Assembly (NCBI GenBank): GCA_963573305.1
Contig: OY754334.1
Location: forward strand, 88,967,848 to 89,031,847
Origin: Pyrrhosoma nymphula
Lineage: Eukaryota > Arthropoda > Insecta > Odonata > Coenagrionidae
Reading direction: 5' to 3'
Length of the DNA stretch: 64,000 nucleotides
In this document: in pieces, positions 45,449 through 56,616 of the stretch
Layout: every line of letters begins with the position of its first letter
Position numbering within the stretch: position 1 is the first letter of the stretch
Notes under the pieces: generated by a model
Told to the model about the DNA's origin: nothing
Database searches by the model: none
What the model saw: the letters and a program-made list of their open reading frames with translations, nothing else
Made by a program: the position numbers and the translations under genes

Positions 45449-46289
45449 CGAAAATGGGAATCATCGAGAAAGATAATAAAGTAAATGGCTATAATAGCCC
45501 TTAAAAAATAGTAGTAGCGAAGTTCCAACCGTTAGCAACCAACTCTATTTTTCGATTTGAACCCGAAAAGTTGCTTAATAAACCCCCCGAATAGACTAGA
45601 CCGATCTAAGATCGCTTAGTGTACAAGCCGAATGAGTAACTCATCGTTTCTTAGCTGGATTTGCTTTTTTTGGGATGATGGAACCGTCTCCTTTTTCTGG
45701 ATACCTTTGCATGCGAGACTGAGGCTTGGAGAGGGGATTTGAGCGGCCGTCGAAACCAGCGCATGGTGATTGAGGTAAAGGAGATCAAGACCGTCTTTCG
45801 TCGACCTCATGAGGAGTAACAGTGGCTATGAGCATAATAGCGATTGAGGGCAAGGTTCCCCTCATACTGCCACCAGCTCGCTAAGTTAGGTCGCGGTCAG
45901 AGTCACAGATCGAAGGTGGTGATGGCCCGGGAGGTAGGAATGAGTGGTCATGGTGCGATCGAAGTACTCTCATTCTAATTTAATTACCGATTAATGCTTG
46001 GTCAGACACATTGATAACGGCAGAATGAAGATTATCAAGCTATAATTTTCCATTTATCTTTCACTGCCACAAGAAAAATGTGAGAGAAACGGGAAATGAA
46101 AACTAATTAAATATATTAACTTCTTAGAATGAATAACAGAATGCTTTGTCTCCAAGGTTTCATTTTCTCAACAGAAAGAAATAATCATTATAACCTTTAG
46201 GCGATCTAGCAGTTAAGATAGGTTTCGATGAAAGGTGGAAAGCCTCCTTTTTTCACCCTCAGCCAATAACTTTATATGAGATTTCATTC
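45449..46289. other. No recognised feature
   Basis: Ordinary non-coding DNA. Confidence 0.35.
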
Positions 46290-46495
46290 TTCAGCTCTGA
46301 ATACGTTCTACCCCTCTTCATCCCATCCATGAAGTCTATTCCCTTTCTTCCCCTTCTCCGCTTACCCAATCTCCAACCCTCTGCCACTTCCCTCCGCCCA
46401 TCATTACCTGTTCCAAACACCTACTCCGCCTCCTACTATCTCCTCCAGAAGTTTCCTCTCCTCACCATTCTGTGTCGTCGTTTCCCTGTGGGAAA
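46290..46495 (-). pseudogene. RTE LINE 3' part, minus strand
   Basis: On the minus strand the reading gives EERKLLEEIVGGGVGVW and, in the next frames, CLEQVMMGGGKW and GEEGNRLHGWDE. These match the C-terminal RTE segment LLEVIRRRK...W...GRVEGKR...GFMDG. It abuts a plus-strand piece of the same kind of element at 46496. Confidence 0.6.
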
Positions 46496-46680
46496 AGGCG
46501 ATGAGTGTAGGCAGGAGGTTTTTGAGATTTGGCTGTGTGGAGGAGAGGAGAGGGTAAGCTGGTCGGAGAGGAGAGCAACTGACCAAATTTTTGATGTGTT
46601 AGAAAAGGAAATGATGCAAATGAGTGATATTCGAAAGACGCAGAAAAAAGTAAACGGAGGACACGCAGAGAGGTAAATTA
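46496..46680 (+). pseudogene. RTE LINE 5'-ward part, plus strand, inverted relative to its neighbour
   Basis: Reads DECRQEVFEIWLCGGEERVS and WSERRATDQIFDVLEKEMMQ, matching the RTE segment DEKRLEAFEMWVWRRMEKVSW. Together with the opposite-strand piece at 46290-46495, the arrangement is that of a 5'-inverted LINE insertion. Confidence 0.6.
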
Positions 46681-47692
46681 CATGCTGAAGTTGGTAAGCT
46701 AAAGCATAAGAATTCAGACCGTATGACGGAAGGCAGAAGATGTGAAGAACTTCAAAGTTATTTATAGGACAAAGGGATCTAGAACAGACCGATAATTACA
46801 TTAAATTAAGAATTTAATATTTGAGAAAGACTGTGAAGGGGGAGTTATAGGTTGGGATACTCAAGGAATAACCAATCAATTGACAACATATGATGGTGAT
46901 TTGTGCCAACTCTAAAAATTTTTAAACGATTACATCCAATCCTTACTTGAAGAAGCTGCAGTGAACAGAAAAATACATCCTTCTTTTCTGCTCACGGTGT
47001 GGCGTTACCGTAGAGTATGCCATAAGAACATTTTATTCCTAAGGATATTTCTAAGTAAACTAAATGGGTCACACTTGATGAGCTTTCTACTGATTTTGTG
47101 TATGCTATCATACTCGTTACTCACTCAAAAAAGGAGTTGAAACAAAAAAGACAGACGTTACGTGATAATCGAAACCGGAAAAGTTGGTTTTTTAGCTCAA
47201 TTCCTCCCTTATCTTCCGTCCTAAAGGTCCCTTGGCCTAGTCTGTTTGTTGCTGATATGGTTATGATAATACACAAACTCTTCGACAAACTACAAATTTG
47301 GCCATCATATATGTCTTTACTCGGCATGTAATACAAGCGAGGCGACATAAATACGCTATATTAAATCTGGTTGTGGATTAAATTATACAAGTACTTTTTT
47401 AAATTTCTGATTTTAGTATTTATGGGCAAATAAACAGCTCAGGTAAACACGTAGCCCTCGGCGAATGACGCATACGAAATTCTGAAAAGACTAAAATAAA
47501 AGAAAATGAACCGATTTATTTTTAGGGAGGGTATTAATTTTAAAGTCAGGCAAAGTCCTAGATTTTTTCGGACATTAAATTATTATTAATTACGTAAATT
47601 TTCTTTTTTCAGTGATAGCTGTCGAAAACAGTGGGCAAACATTAACCCCCAAGACAAGATTGAATGTAGGGTTATTTTCCGGCTTGAACTCA
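46681..47692. other. No recognised feature
   Basis: AT-rich; the frame at 47098-47331 has no similarity. Confidence 0.35.
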
Positions 47693-47797
47693 TCATACTT
47701 TCCTGCCATTTTCAAGGCTCTGGAATCTTTTTTTTAGCGGAATAAATTCTCTTTCATCCAGAACCTTGATAATGGCAGGAAAGTCTCCTGCCGAAAC
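47693..47797. repeat. Penelope-type palindrome with the best stem-loop copy
   Basis: The left arm (47693-47723) and the right arm (47757-47784) are reverse complements at about 85 percent. The right side then gives TTGATAAT (47766-47773), a perfect 7-bp stem GGCAGGA/TCCTGCC (47774-47780, 47786-47792) and GAAAC (47793-47797). Confidence 0.7.
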
Positions 47798-49160
47798 TTC
47801 GGCAATCATGGAAAGCCTAACCCGGTGGGAAGCCCGAGAACAACTCATCAGGAGACATTTCCACTGTCATAAGAGTGGAATGCTTAACTTATCCCTGTAT
47901 CCTATCAGTTTTTCCTAATCTTACACAGCACTAGTTTTACCGGCATAGAGATTTATACCCACAACTCAACTTAGACGATGAGTTTTTAGCAAAATACGGT
48001 AGCTACTTAAGTCAAATGCGTCAATTCAGAAGATACGGCTCTGCCATAGGTTCTTTTGGTAAAAAAGTCTTAACCAAAAAAATGCTCGTGGAATAATCGA
48101 TATTTTTGTGACATAATTCTACTTTTATAGCTAAGGTTTGGTAAGTACCTATTAATAGCATACATGAAACGGTAAACATTTTCATTTGTTTTAAAACTGC
48201 AGTTACCTTTAGGATCAACCTTAAGAAGCCAGATGTAACGTACAGAAATATTGTGTCACAAAATGCTCGTAAGACTGCGAAATTTCCACGAATGCTTCCT
48301 CAGGATTAAGAAACATGCCTTTAAAGTCGTAATTCTTTTGTCAAGCAGGAAGAAAATCTAATTAGCATCGTTTATTTTAAACTTGAGGCATTCATTATTT
48401 TTCTTACTTGTCCGAGGTGATGTATCGCTTCTAGTACCTCAAATACCTCACGAGTTCTCAAGAGCTCAATTACCACCCATTTCCGTCAGTAATTAATCGT
48501 ATTGTTGATCCTTATGACAGACTGTTAAGCAATGAATGCATACAGCAGTTTCACGAACGCCTTTGAGATTTCTCGTCATAAAAACCATTGAAATCCTACC
48601 ATTTCAAGGTCGTATTCAAATAGAGCTGTTTTCCTTACGCATCCAAAGCTAAGCTAGCATTAAAATATTGGTGAGTAAACGATTAAATTTACGCTGACAA
48701 TGACCGGTACTGAAAGCCACAACTTAATTTTTAAACGCAAATTATAACTATCGTGCGAATGGAATTCCAAGAATACAGCTAAAAATTACTTGGAAGTATC
48801 AAAAAACACGAGTAATTTTCTAACATACTGCATGGAAACAATTTCAAATATCAACCTCGACTTTATGGCACAAAAAATAGTTCACAACAATTTTTCCGGT
48901 GGGTGTTAAATCAAACCACTTTACCACTCGATCTGGAATTCATGCCTCTGGTGCATTTTCTTCCTAATCGTCTTCATTGTTTGCACTACCAGTGAGTACT
49001 GCCAAAGCTCGATCTAGTAAGAAAGCTAATTCAAGGGTGAATTGTCGCACCAATCGCAGCTTTTTGAAACGAAGCAGTTTGCAATGGGACTAACATGTGT
49101 AATAGTTTTGCATGGAATATCTATCTGAGTTGATGACAGGTAAACAACCTTTTCTTTTTA
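47798..49160. other. No recognised feature
   Basis: AT-rich DNA, no convincing frame over 65 codons and no clear repeat ends. Confidence 0.4.
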
Positions 49161-49690
49161 AATTTTCAGCCTATTTGCTGGATTTTCAATCAACCTACTT
49201 AGGGGACTTTCGAAGCTAATTTCGGGATTCTTGTTTGGCCGAAAAGAGACTTCACATGCTGACAGACCTAATATGTTTAGATTTTGAAAATACAAGGATA
49301 CTTCCGTGAATAGGATGGGCTTTTATTGGTCGTGAGTCTTTCTCAAGGCCGAAAACAATGAACGGATTATTACTTTTTAATTAGCAACGATTTACTCACT
49401 TAAAATATCCCTGGAGCCGCGTTCGAGTAATGACTTCTGTAACTCTATTTCTTGTTCAATAGTGAACATGATAATGGTAAAAAAGAGACAGTAACTGTTT
49501 CCGAGGTTATGAAAAAAAATTTTGCTATGACCTTTTTGCGGAGCAACATATTATATTGAAGCGAAGCCTGTCTTGTCATATTAGGTCTGTCAGCATGTGT
49601 AGCCTCTTTTCGGCTAAACAAGAATCCCGAAATAGCTTCGAAAGTCTCCCAAGGGGATTGATTGAAAATCCAGCAAATAGGCTGAAAATT
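49161..49690. repeat. Long inverted repeat, arms about 114 bp
   Basis: 49161-49275 and 49577-49690 are reverse complements at about 90 percent; both contain, in the left-arm sense, cagcctatttgctggatttt and catgctgacagacctaatat. The spacer is about 300 bp and non-coding. No target duplication is obvious. Confidence 0.8.
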
Positions 49691-49770
49691 AAAAAAAAAT
49701 TGTTGCTGCTGCCGCAAATGCATGGGAGTGGGCAATTTATAGTAATTCCGTAAAATAGTCGAAAGAAAAA

Positions 49771-49865
49771 AATGTGCCGCAACCTGGGATCAAATCCTAG
49801 CCACCATATGAGGATAACCGGCTCAGCGCCTCAATCCACTGGGCTACGACCTCGGTTGAGAGCGG
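49771..49865 (-). repeat. tRNA-derived SINE head, family D
   Basis: On the minus strand: an A-box-like tagcccagtggattg and a B-box-like GGATTTGATCCC, with tRNA-like spacing (gcgctgagccggttatcc between). Confidence 0.6.
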
Positions 49866-50289
49866 CGTGAACTGTAAAGGATTTATGCGGAGGAAGATTC
49901 TTTAATAGCGTTTTTCTCTCGAACCCGGGTTTATGTGGATGAAAGCCGTGACACTTTTCCCGATTTTCTCTATATAGTTTCAGAATAATTGCCTCGTTTG
50001 GATCCAGAACATAAGTCACGCGATGTCTCCTTGTTAACTGTTATTAATTTTTGGAGATTATTGAATTATGGAGATTATGAAAAATTATTAACTCTTACGT
50101 CGTAAAATTTTCAAATAATTCTAAATCATATGTACATACATATTACCCAGCGAATATTCACAAGGGCGCGAGACTGGGGGTATAACATCACTAGCTATTG
50201 ATTATTATTACCATTAAAAGTGATCTTCCGGCTAATTCAGCTTTAGGAAGAAAGAGTAGCTATTCTATTCCTTTACATCCACAGACCCA
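49866..50289. other. No recognised feature
   Basis: AT-rich, no frame of interest. Confidence 0.35.
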
Positions 50290-50640
50290 TGCCTCCTAAC
50301 GTGATTTAATTCTTCAGCTCGACATACATATCTTCATCCCATCCATAAAACCTATTCTATTTCTTCCCCTTCTCCGCTTGCCAAACATCCTCCCCTCTGT
50401 CAAGGCTTTCAACATTCCCTCACCACTCGTTAACTGTCCCAGCCACCTACTCTGCTTCCTCCTAATCTCCTTGCTCACTGAGCCGAGCACTTCCTCGTTT
50501 GTCTTCCTGCTCAACATTGTCACTTCTCCCAGTTTCCTCCAAACCCACGCCTTAAACGCCTGTAGCCTAATCTCTTACTTTTTTCTCGTATTTATCGTGT
50601 CTTCTCCATACAAATTTACATTCCATTTAAGCAGGGGCGG
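50290..50640 (-). pseudogene. RTE LINE 3' part, minus strand
   Basis: The frame 50523-50314 reads MLSRKTNEEVLGSVSKEIRR, then KQSRWLGQLTSGEGMLKAL and EGRMFGKRRRGRNRIGFMDG. This is the C-terminal RTE segment and the best preserved of the four RTE tails in the window. Upstream frames (toward 50640) continue the similarity (LQAFKAWVW type) with frameshifts. Confidence 0.7.
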
Positions 50641-52234
50641 CGTGGGTGCCCAGGGGCCCGGGCCGCTGAACGTCCAGAGGGGCTCGGTTTTTGTGACCCC
50701 CCTTCTGAAAAATGTTGTTACTATATATTATAATTTTATAAACATATATAAGTTCATAATCATACATAATTTAGTACCTTAAGGTGAAAATGAGAACATT
50801 GAAAATCTTTTTCTTGGAATGGATAATGGCGATGGTAACTAAGATTGCTTCATAGAAACAAAACATCAATATCAACAAAATAAATCCAAAATGGAAAAAA
50901 TGCTAAAATTTTGATTAAAAAATATAATAAGTGGAATAATAAAAGTAATAATAGTTGAAAATAAATAGTATAAATAATAAAAATAAATCTGGATATCGGA
51001 ATCTCACATTTTGAATACATTACACATATTGTACGAATATACTTAACATATTCGTACTGAAATTTTGGAGAACATAGAAATCAGTACCTACCTATATAAC
51101 AAATAGAAAAAAAACTTTAGTTTTGTGCTATAGATGAGATCAGGTTACGGTATGTCTTGCTTATTTTTTTTATATCTGCTCTATGGTTACAAGCTGCTGG
51201 AGATTTTACGTGGACCATTTCTTTGAATAGTCTGCTTTGAAGGTTCGGTTCCAAATCTATATGTTTAAAGGGATCGGTAAGCCGTGAGAACGGAGATAAA
51301 GTTTCGCTACAAAACTACCTACAATATTTAAAAAAATAAAGATATAGCTTTGAAATTTAACAAAAGCACTAATAAAAGTTTGAAAAATAAGGTGTTTAAG
51401 TTTGACTTCCATCGAATGAACGGTATTGGCGTAGTAATCCCCGAAAGTTGGACATTACCTGTCGCGGGCCAAAAAATGGGCTCTTTTTTCCTTTTCTCCC
51501 ATGAAACAAACTTTTACTGTAGTTTTTAAAAAGTTTTCTGTAATCACTTGACGTAAATTGAAACAAGCTAAATATTGATGCCAATTTTATTAAAATCGGC
51601 CAAACCGTTTTAGAGATATGAAGTCTCAAACTCAGGGTCGCATACTTTCTGCGCCGACAGCAATGTAGTAGGATGAGGGATTGAGTAAGTGAAGTGTGAT
51701 TGCAATTGGGTAAGTGAAGTGGGGTGGCAGCAGGTAAACTGTGCATTAAAATGCCTTGCAACTGCACTGACACAGAGGACACAGACCCATGTATATATAA
51801 TGGGCTGGCTCACCCTTGCTGCCTAATGACCTGGCACTTCCTTGCTCTCTCCACTGAAACTCCCTTGCCCACAGCACTGAAACTCCCTTGCCCTCTCCCT
51901 CCCAAAATAAAAAAGGAAATTTGCATTTAAAAGACTATGAATGTCACTACTACGCGATGGCATGCTAAAATGTATTTAATTATCCTACGATATACCTACC
52001 TAACTATATTGTTTCTGTTTCGCATGTCTTACTATCCTACGGCTCTACACGCATTTTCTCGCACCCTTCACAAAAACTTCCGCGTCAAGAAAGCCTTAAT
52101 ATGTGGCCGCTTCCGAGGAATAATGTGAATTCGAGAACTAACTTTTAAATGGCAATTCCGTGATAGTCTGAGGAATTACCATGACATCACGATAACAGTA
52201 TTGTGGCATTAATTAATTGAAACCTATATTGCCA
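50641..52234. other. Unassigned DNA
   Basis: caggggcggcgtgggtgccc at 50634 looks like a CAGGGGCGG-type terminal end, without a visible partner. 50700-51390 is very AT-rich. 51670-51725 has a short tandem repeat of the type gggtaagtgaagtg. No gene. Confidence 0.35.
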
Positions 52235-53140
52235 CATAGTATAGGGTTGCCGTATTTTAAAATGAAGAAAACGGGGGGATTACCATATTTTACAATGAAA
52301 AACTGGGGGACCCAGTGAGCAAAGTTTGTGCAGAATTAATTTTGCACTAAGTCAAAGTTAGTGTCGTTGTGCACTATCTCAAAACAAATATGTTTTTCAT
52401 GTGAAAAGAATGTTCTTAAAAACACTAATGTTTTCTAGAATATCTAAAGTATGTGCAAAGAATGTGCAAAAATACACATGTGTAATTACGAATAGGAAAA
52501 AGATAGTCTCCAGAGCACGGACTATGCATATGTGCTCCTATACACATTCTTTACACATGCAATAAATGTATGGTTTTGCACTAGTGCAGAAAATGTGTCA
52601 CGTACAATATTAAAAGAACAGTCTGCGCCGAACATTCTCGCTAACAAGTTGATCAAAGTTGCTCTCTTTAGGCTACCTAAACTAAAGTCTCTATCCACAA
52701 CCAAAATTACAGGCTTTTTTTTTGTTCGTGAAAACAAATATTATTTATTTTGAGTTTATTGTAGAGTAGAAATTTTGACGAATAATTCGGCGAAAATTTG
52801 TAATAAACTGATACTTTGAAAAAGAAAATTTACTTTGACGTTTGGATGCTTCGGACGATCACTCGTATTTAGAAAGGAATGACGATTGCAGGACGTCATG
52901 CCAACATTCCGAAATCTTCCGTCAGCCGAATAAATGTCAGAAAGCTGGAAAAGAGTAAATTTGAAAAACACTGCTCGTCACGGCTTATTTTGGTGAATAT
53001 TTAACCGCAAAATCCCATCGCAAGCCACGATACTTTCGAGCATTTCTAGGCGGCCCTCTCTTCTTAGGGTTGGCAATTCACTTATTTCGTCCGTGCGCCA
53101 CTCCCGTGTAGCCCCCGTAGCCGTGACCACCGAGATACTC

Positions 53141-53296
53141 ATGCTCGGCAAGATGGCCGCCGCCACAGTCACAAGTGTGCTTATCGTCCCGCTTCTTTTG
53201 TGTTTTTTGTTGGTGCAAACGCGGTATTCTGCCAGTTTTATTCTGTTTTATACGTGTGAACCCCTTCCACTACAATCCATCGTCATATTTCTGTGA
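53141..53296 (+). CDS. Candidate first exon with signal-peptide-like start (uncertain)
   Basis: The ATG at 53141 and a better one at 53153 (aagATGGCC, a strong initiation and YY1-like context) read MAAATVTSVLIVPLLLCFLL, a basic-poor start followed by a hydrophobic stretch, like a signal peptide. The surrounding 53030-53430 is GC- and CpG-richer than its flanks. The frame stops at 53296. A donor-like site is at 53221 (CGCG/GTATTC). It lies inside the composite element, so it may be a captured host promoter and exon, or chance. No homologue is recognised. Confidence 0.25.
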   Translation: MLGKMAAATVTSVLIVPLLLCFLLVQTRYSASFILFYTCEPLPLQSIVIFL

Positions 53297-53560
53297 CTTT
53301 CCTGTGCTCAACAAGAAGTTTTGTGTTTCCTTGCTCGCCGCCATGTGGCCTCCCCCTAGTCCACTCCGTCTCCCGGCGATCCCTTGTGTCACCATCGGCA
53401 TGACAGGTTTCAACGTGCCCGTTACACCCTAACTCTGGTTCAGTCTTACTGCATGAATGAAAGTTGTTGGTGTTGAGCGAGTGAGTGAAGAGCGAGATAT
53501 TGTGATTAGAGTGGAGTTTACTGTGTTTATTTATATTTACACAATCATTAGTGTACCATA

Positions 53561-53635
53561 ATGGTGAATAAGTGTTGTGTTCCATTATGCAGAGGATTAT
53601 TGTCTTGTTCCCGTTTTATATTGTATAATTTTTAA
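53561..53635 (+). pseudogene. Possible start of a THAP zinc finger
   Basis: The ATG at 53561 reads MVNKCCVPLCRG, the pattern of a THAP domain start (CC-x2-3-C). The frame then ends at 53635 without the rest of the C2CH finger. THAP domains are carried by P-type and some other transposases. This could be the first exon of a lost transposase. The match is short, so confidence is low. Confidence 0.3.
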
Positions 53636-54842
53636 ATGAGACTGAATCCTTTTTTAGTCGATGAGTGGAAAATAATCCTAATTTTTTACGCTTATTGTCT
53701 TGTTTGTAATATATATGATTGAATACCATTGAATTTGTTTCAGGAGTTTTGAAACGCAACCTTATTTGCAAGTTGAACTCTTTAAGAATTTTTATTTTGT
53801 TAGTTTTCCATAAGATTTGTAAATAATTTAGTTCATTAGTTTAAATAAACAGCTAATTTTCTTGATATATCAGGTGTATTACTTTCTCTGTAACACCCAG
53901 TTTAGGAACATGCAAAGTTGCTTCTTAGAATGTGCAGACATGCATATGCTCTGCAGCACATAGTAAACACTAACTTTAGATAGTTCATAGTTAGTCTTTA
54001 AAGAACATTAAAAGAACATTCGGAAATGACTTAGTGCAGGTCAGAACATTCTTTGCATATTCTTTTCACTAGTGCACCAGCATGTACTATGCACTGTCTA
54101 TGTGCGCCACCGAGCATGTTCTTTGCATATACTTTGAGAATGTACTTTGCACTAAAGGTAGTGCATTTGAGAACATACTTTGCATATACTTTGCACTAAC
54201 TTTTGCTCACTGGGGATTATCAATAAAAGTTTTAGTCCATTTTCTTTAATTGGCATTTTGGCGAAGAGCACGTGTTTTGGTGTTTATTATTAGCATATTG
54301 ACTTTAAATTCATTCTTGTGGGAGCACGTGGTGTATATCCCATTCAATAAAGGCCGCCTGACAACTAGTCCGCATCTTTGAAGCGAGTTATTGAGCATTG
54401 TCCAAGGAGTGGAGTGATAAAAAATATAATTTGGAAGTGATTGAATGAAGCATACGTTCAGGGCGTGAGAGATGGTGAGTTCGGCGAACAGTATTAATAA
54501 TGATGTATATTTATGATTGTAAGAAGGGTGGTTTAATGTAAACTGAATGCGATCTAAAATTTACAAATATGACAGAAAAAACAACCCGAAGTTTCGAGTT
54601 AAACCTCAATTAATATTTGTTTTATTATATTTTGGGGGACAAAGATAAGGGGCATCATCTCATTTTTTAAATATTACACGATGGAAGAAAAACTTCTACC
54701 GTTCTACTACCGAGGCTGAGCTGCGATCATAAAAACTGGGGGGTTTTCTGTTTTCTGGACATTTAATCGGGGGCTGAAAAAGGACACAAAAATCGAGTGG
54801 TACACGGCTAAAACGGGTGATTTGGTAACCCTAACATAGTAT

Positions 54843-55235
54843 GACTATTAATGCAATATTACTGAGAATAAATAAGATGTTTTCCAATTCCCTCACGTTT
54901 AAATCAAGAAGTAACCAAGGGGACGTGTATAAACTAAAGTACCAACTTAAGGGGGGGGGAGGGGTCGCCTTAAAACCTACTGCGGGTAACGAGGGGGAGG
55001 GGTTCTCTCAAAGTAACGTAGCTGTTACAATGCGCCTGTTTACGTTTCCTCCTCTTCAACATCGCGTCGACAATTTTTCCTCCTCTTCGACATCGAGTTA
55101 AGCATGAGGAAGGGCGCGCGGGGTGTTTCATACACCCCAAGCTTCTACTATAACTCAATGTAACTGAACTATTGTTTCTACAATGTTGAAAGTCTTCATA
55201 CCATCAAATTGCTAACATTGTAACCTTCTCGCGGG
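54843..55235. other. Unassigned, G-rich in part
   Basis: A G run at 54952-54963 is followed by cgccttaaaacctactgcgg. A plus-strand frame (54841-55101) has no similarity. The short string cctcctcttc(a/g)acatcg is repeated at 55049 and 55079. Confidence 0.35.
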
Positions 55236-55794
55236 TTAAGGTAGTTTGAGTGAAAAATCACTTCACCTAGAATTTGATGAATTTGGCCTCATTTTAAAGG
55301 AAAAAACTCATCTTTCCAATGATATCAAAATATAAACTCCTTGCCGAACTACTCTTCGAGCTATTTGCCTGACAAAGCAAGCTGTTTTACATGGGATAGA
55401 TTACGGCTGTGCGCTACAAAGGGAGAATATTTAAAAAATAGGAACTTCTAGCACCTAGATTTCGTCAAAAAACTAACGGTGTATAGTTTGCATGTTTTCT
55501 CAACTATTTATAAAAATTAATCTATTGCTCACCGAAGTAATTTTTACAGAGTCGCAAAAAAAACTGCTGTTTTGAAGGGTTTTCAGCCATACGGCGTGAG
55601 AAAATGAGTCAAGTTTAGACATATGTAGCTTTATTTATATAATTACTGAAAATTTGGTCATATATAACTATATCTTAGTGCCAATTATATAACAATATTT
55701 ATTTCATACTTCTTACAGGCGCTGAAATAAAAAAATAAAATTTGAATATGGCCTCCATTATGACTAGGGAACTATCTCGCTCAAACCACCTTAA
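55236..55794. mobile_element. TTAA-flanked small element (piggyBac/Kolobok type)
   Basis: The left end is TTAAGGTAGTTTGAGTGAAA (55236). The minus-strand right end is TTAAGGTGGTTTGAGCGAGA (55794). TTAA is the expected target duplication for piggyBac and Kolobok elements. The 559-bp element has no coding frame. Confidence 0.7.
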
Positions 55795-56317
55795 AAAGCG
55801 ACCTCTTGACAAAACTTTTCCATCAACCTATCCCTAAAAATATACTAACTCAATATCTCAGAAAATATTTTTGAATTAAAGTTTCATTTGTCGAGACAAC
55901 GTTACATTTCGGTGGGGGGGAGGGGTTTGAGGAATATACTACGGTTGTCAACGAAGGAGGGTGGGGGAGAGGGGTAAAAAGTCACCGAACACGGTAACGT
56001 AGTCTATGTACGACCCCTAACTTGCAGAAATGTTGAAAGGAGAAAATTGCTGAATGTATGTACAAATAAACACATAGAAATAACATAATTTATAACGGAA
56101 ATTAATAACGCAAAGCTCTCAGTGAAGTGTTTACTGGCTGAACTATCTCTCCGATTCGTTTGCAGGCATCCCATTTTTGCCAAAATTTCGGGTGAAGGAG
56201 AGACCACGCGCTAAACACACCGGGTAGATGCTTCTTAAAATTTTTGTTACCAAATGGATCATTGAGCACAATAGCAATCAAACCCTTGGCCTGAAAGAAC
56301 AAGAGGGGATTTCTTCG
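55795..56317. other. Unassigned, with G-rich block
   Basis: 55910-55975 is G-rich (gtggggggg, gagggtgggggagagggg) and is followed by acggtaacgtagtctatgta, which looks like a terminal block of a dispersed element, but the other end was not found. Confidence 0.35.
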
Positions 56318-56400
56318 GGGGGCACTCGAACTCTGAGTCCGAGCCACGGCATCGAAGGCGACCCAACCCTTCACCGCGGGCAGTTTATGGCAGCAACTGA
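56318..56400 (-). repeat. tRNA-derived SINE-like head (weak)
   Basis: The minus strand has a degenerate B box (agttcgagtgcc) and tggctcggactc, but the A box is unclear. Confidence 0.35.
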
Positions 56401-56498
56401 CCAGCCACACTATAGATTATAATTTCTATAAGTTACACATAAATCAAATAATTTTGTTCGTCTTTGTGTTGCACTAGTCATGCAGATGAAAATGTTTT

Positions 56499-56616
56499 TT
56501 TCATCGGAGTTACACGATAGAGATTAACCATTTTACATGCTTTAGTAATATAATGTACATTAAACTGGCTTGGTTTACTGAAGCGAGTAAAATGGTTTAT
56601 ATAACTCCGATGAAAC
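56499..56616. repeat. Inverted repeat, arms about 30-38 bp
   Basis: tttcatcggagttacacgat at 56499 and its continuation ccattttac are matched in reverse by gtaaaatggtttatataact and ccgatgaaac (56587-56616). The spacer is about 50 bp. Confidence 0.6.

Larger units (their letters stand above)
52313..54212. mobile_element. Inner element with subterminal repeats
   Basis: The left end is CAGTGAGCAAAGTTTGTGCA. The minus-strand right end is CAGTGAGCAAAAGTTAGTGC. For about 300 bp inside each end there are many short copies of ttgcata, tgcaaag and agtgca (for example 52449-52475 and 54110-54200). Such subterminal repeats are often transposase binding sites. No clean target duplication is seen; the flanks are both G-rich. 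A GC-rich core (53030-53430) is unlike the ends. The superfamily is uncertain: hAT by the ends, P by a possible THAP start. Confidence 0.6.
52243..54834. mobile_element. Outer element of a composite, perfect 8-bp duplication
   Basis: The left end is AGGGTTGCCGTATTTT. The minus-strand right end is TTAGGGTTACCAAATC. Both are flanked by catagtat (52235-52242 and 54835-54842), an exact 8-bp duplication. AGGGTTGCC-type ends are common on hAT-like elements. No transposase is recognised. Most of the length is a second element (52313-54212). Confidence 0.7.

Noticed and set aside
52313..54212. 8-bp target duplication for the inner element
   Set aside because: Flanks gggggacc and gggattat do not match under any reasonable placement of the ends.
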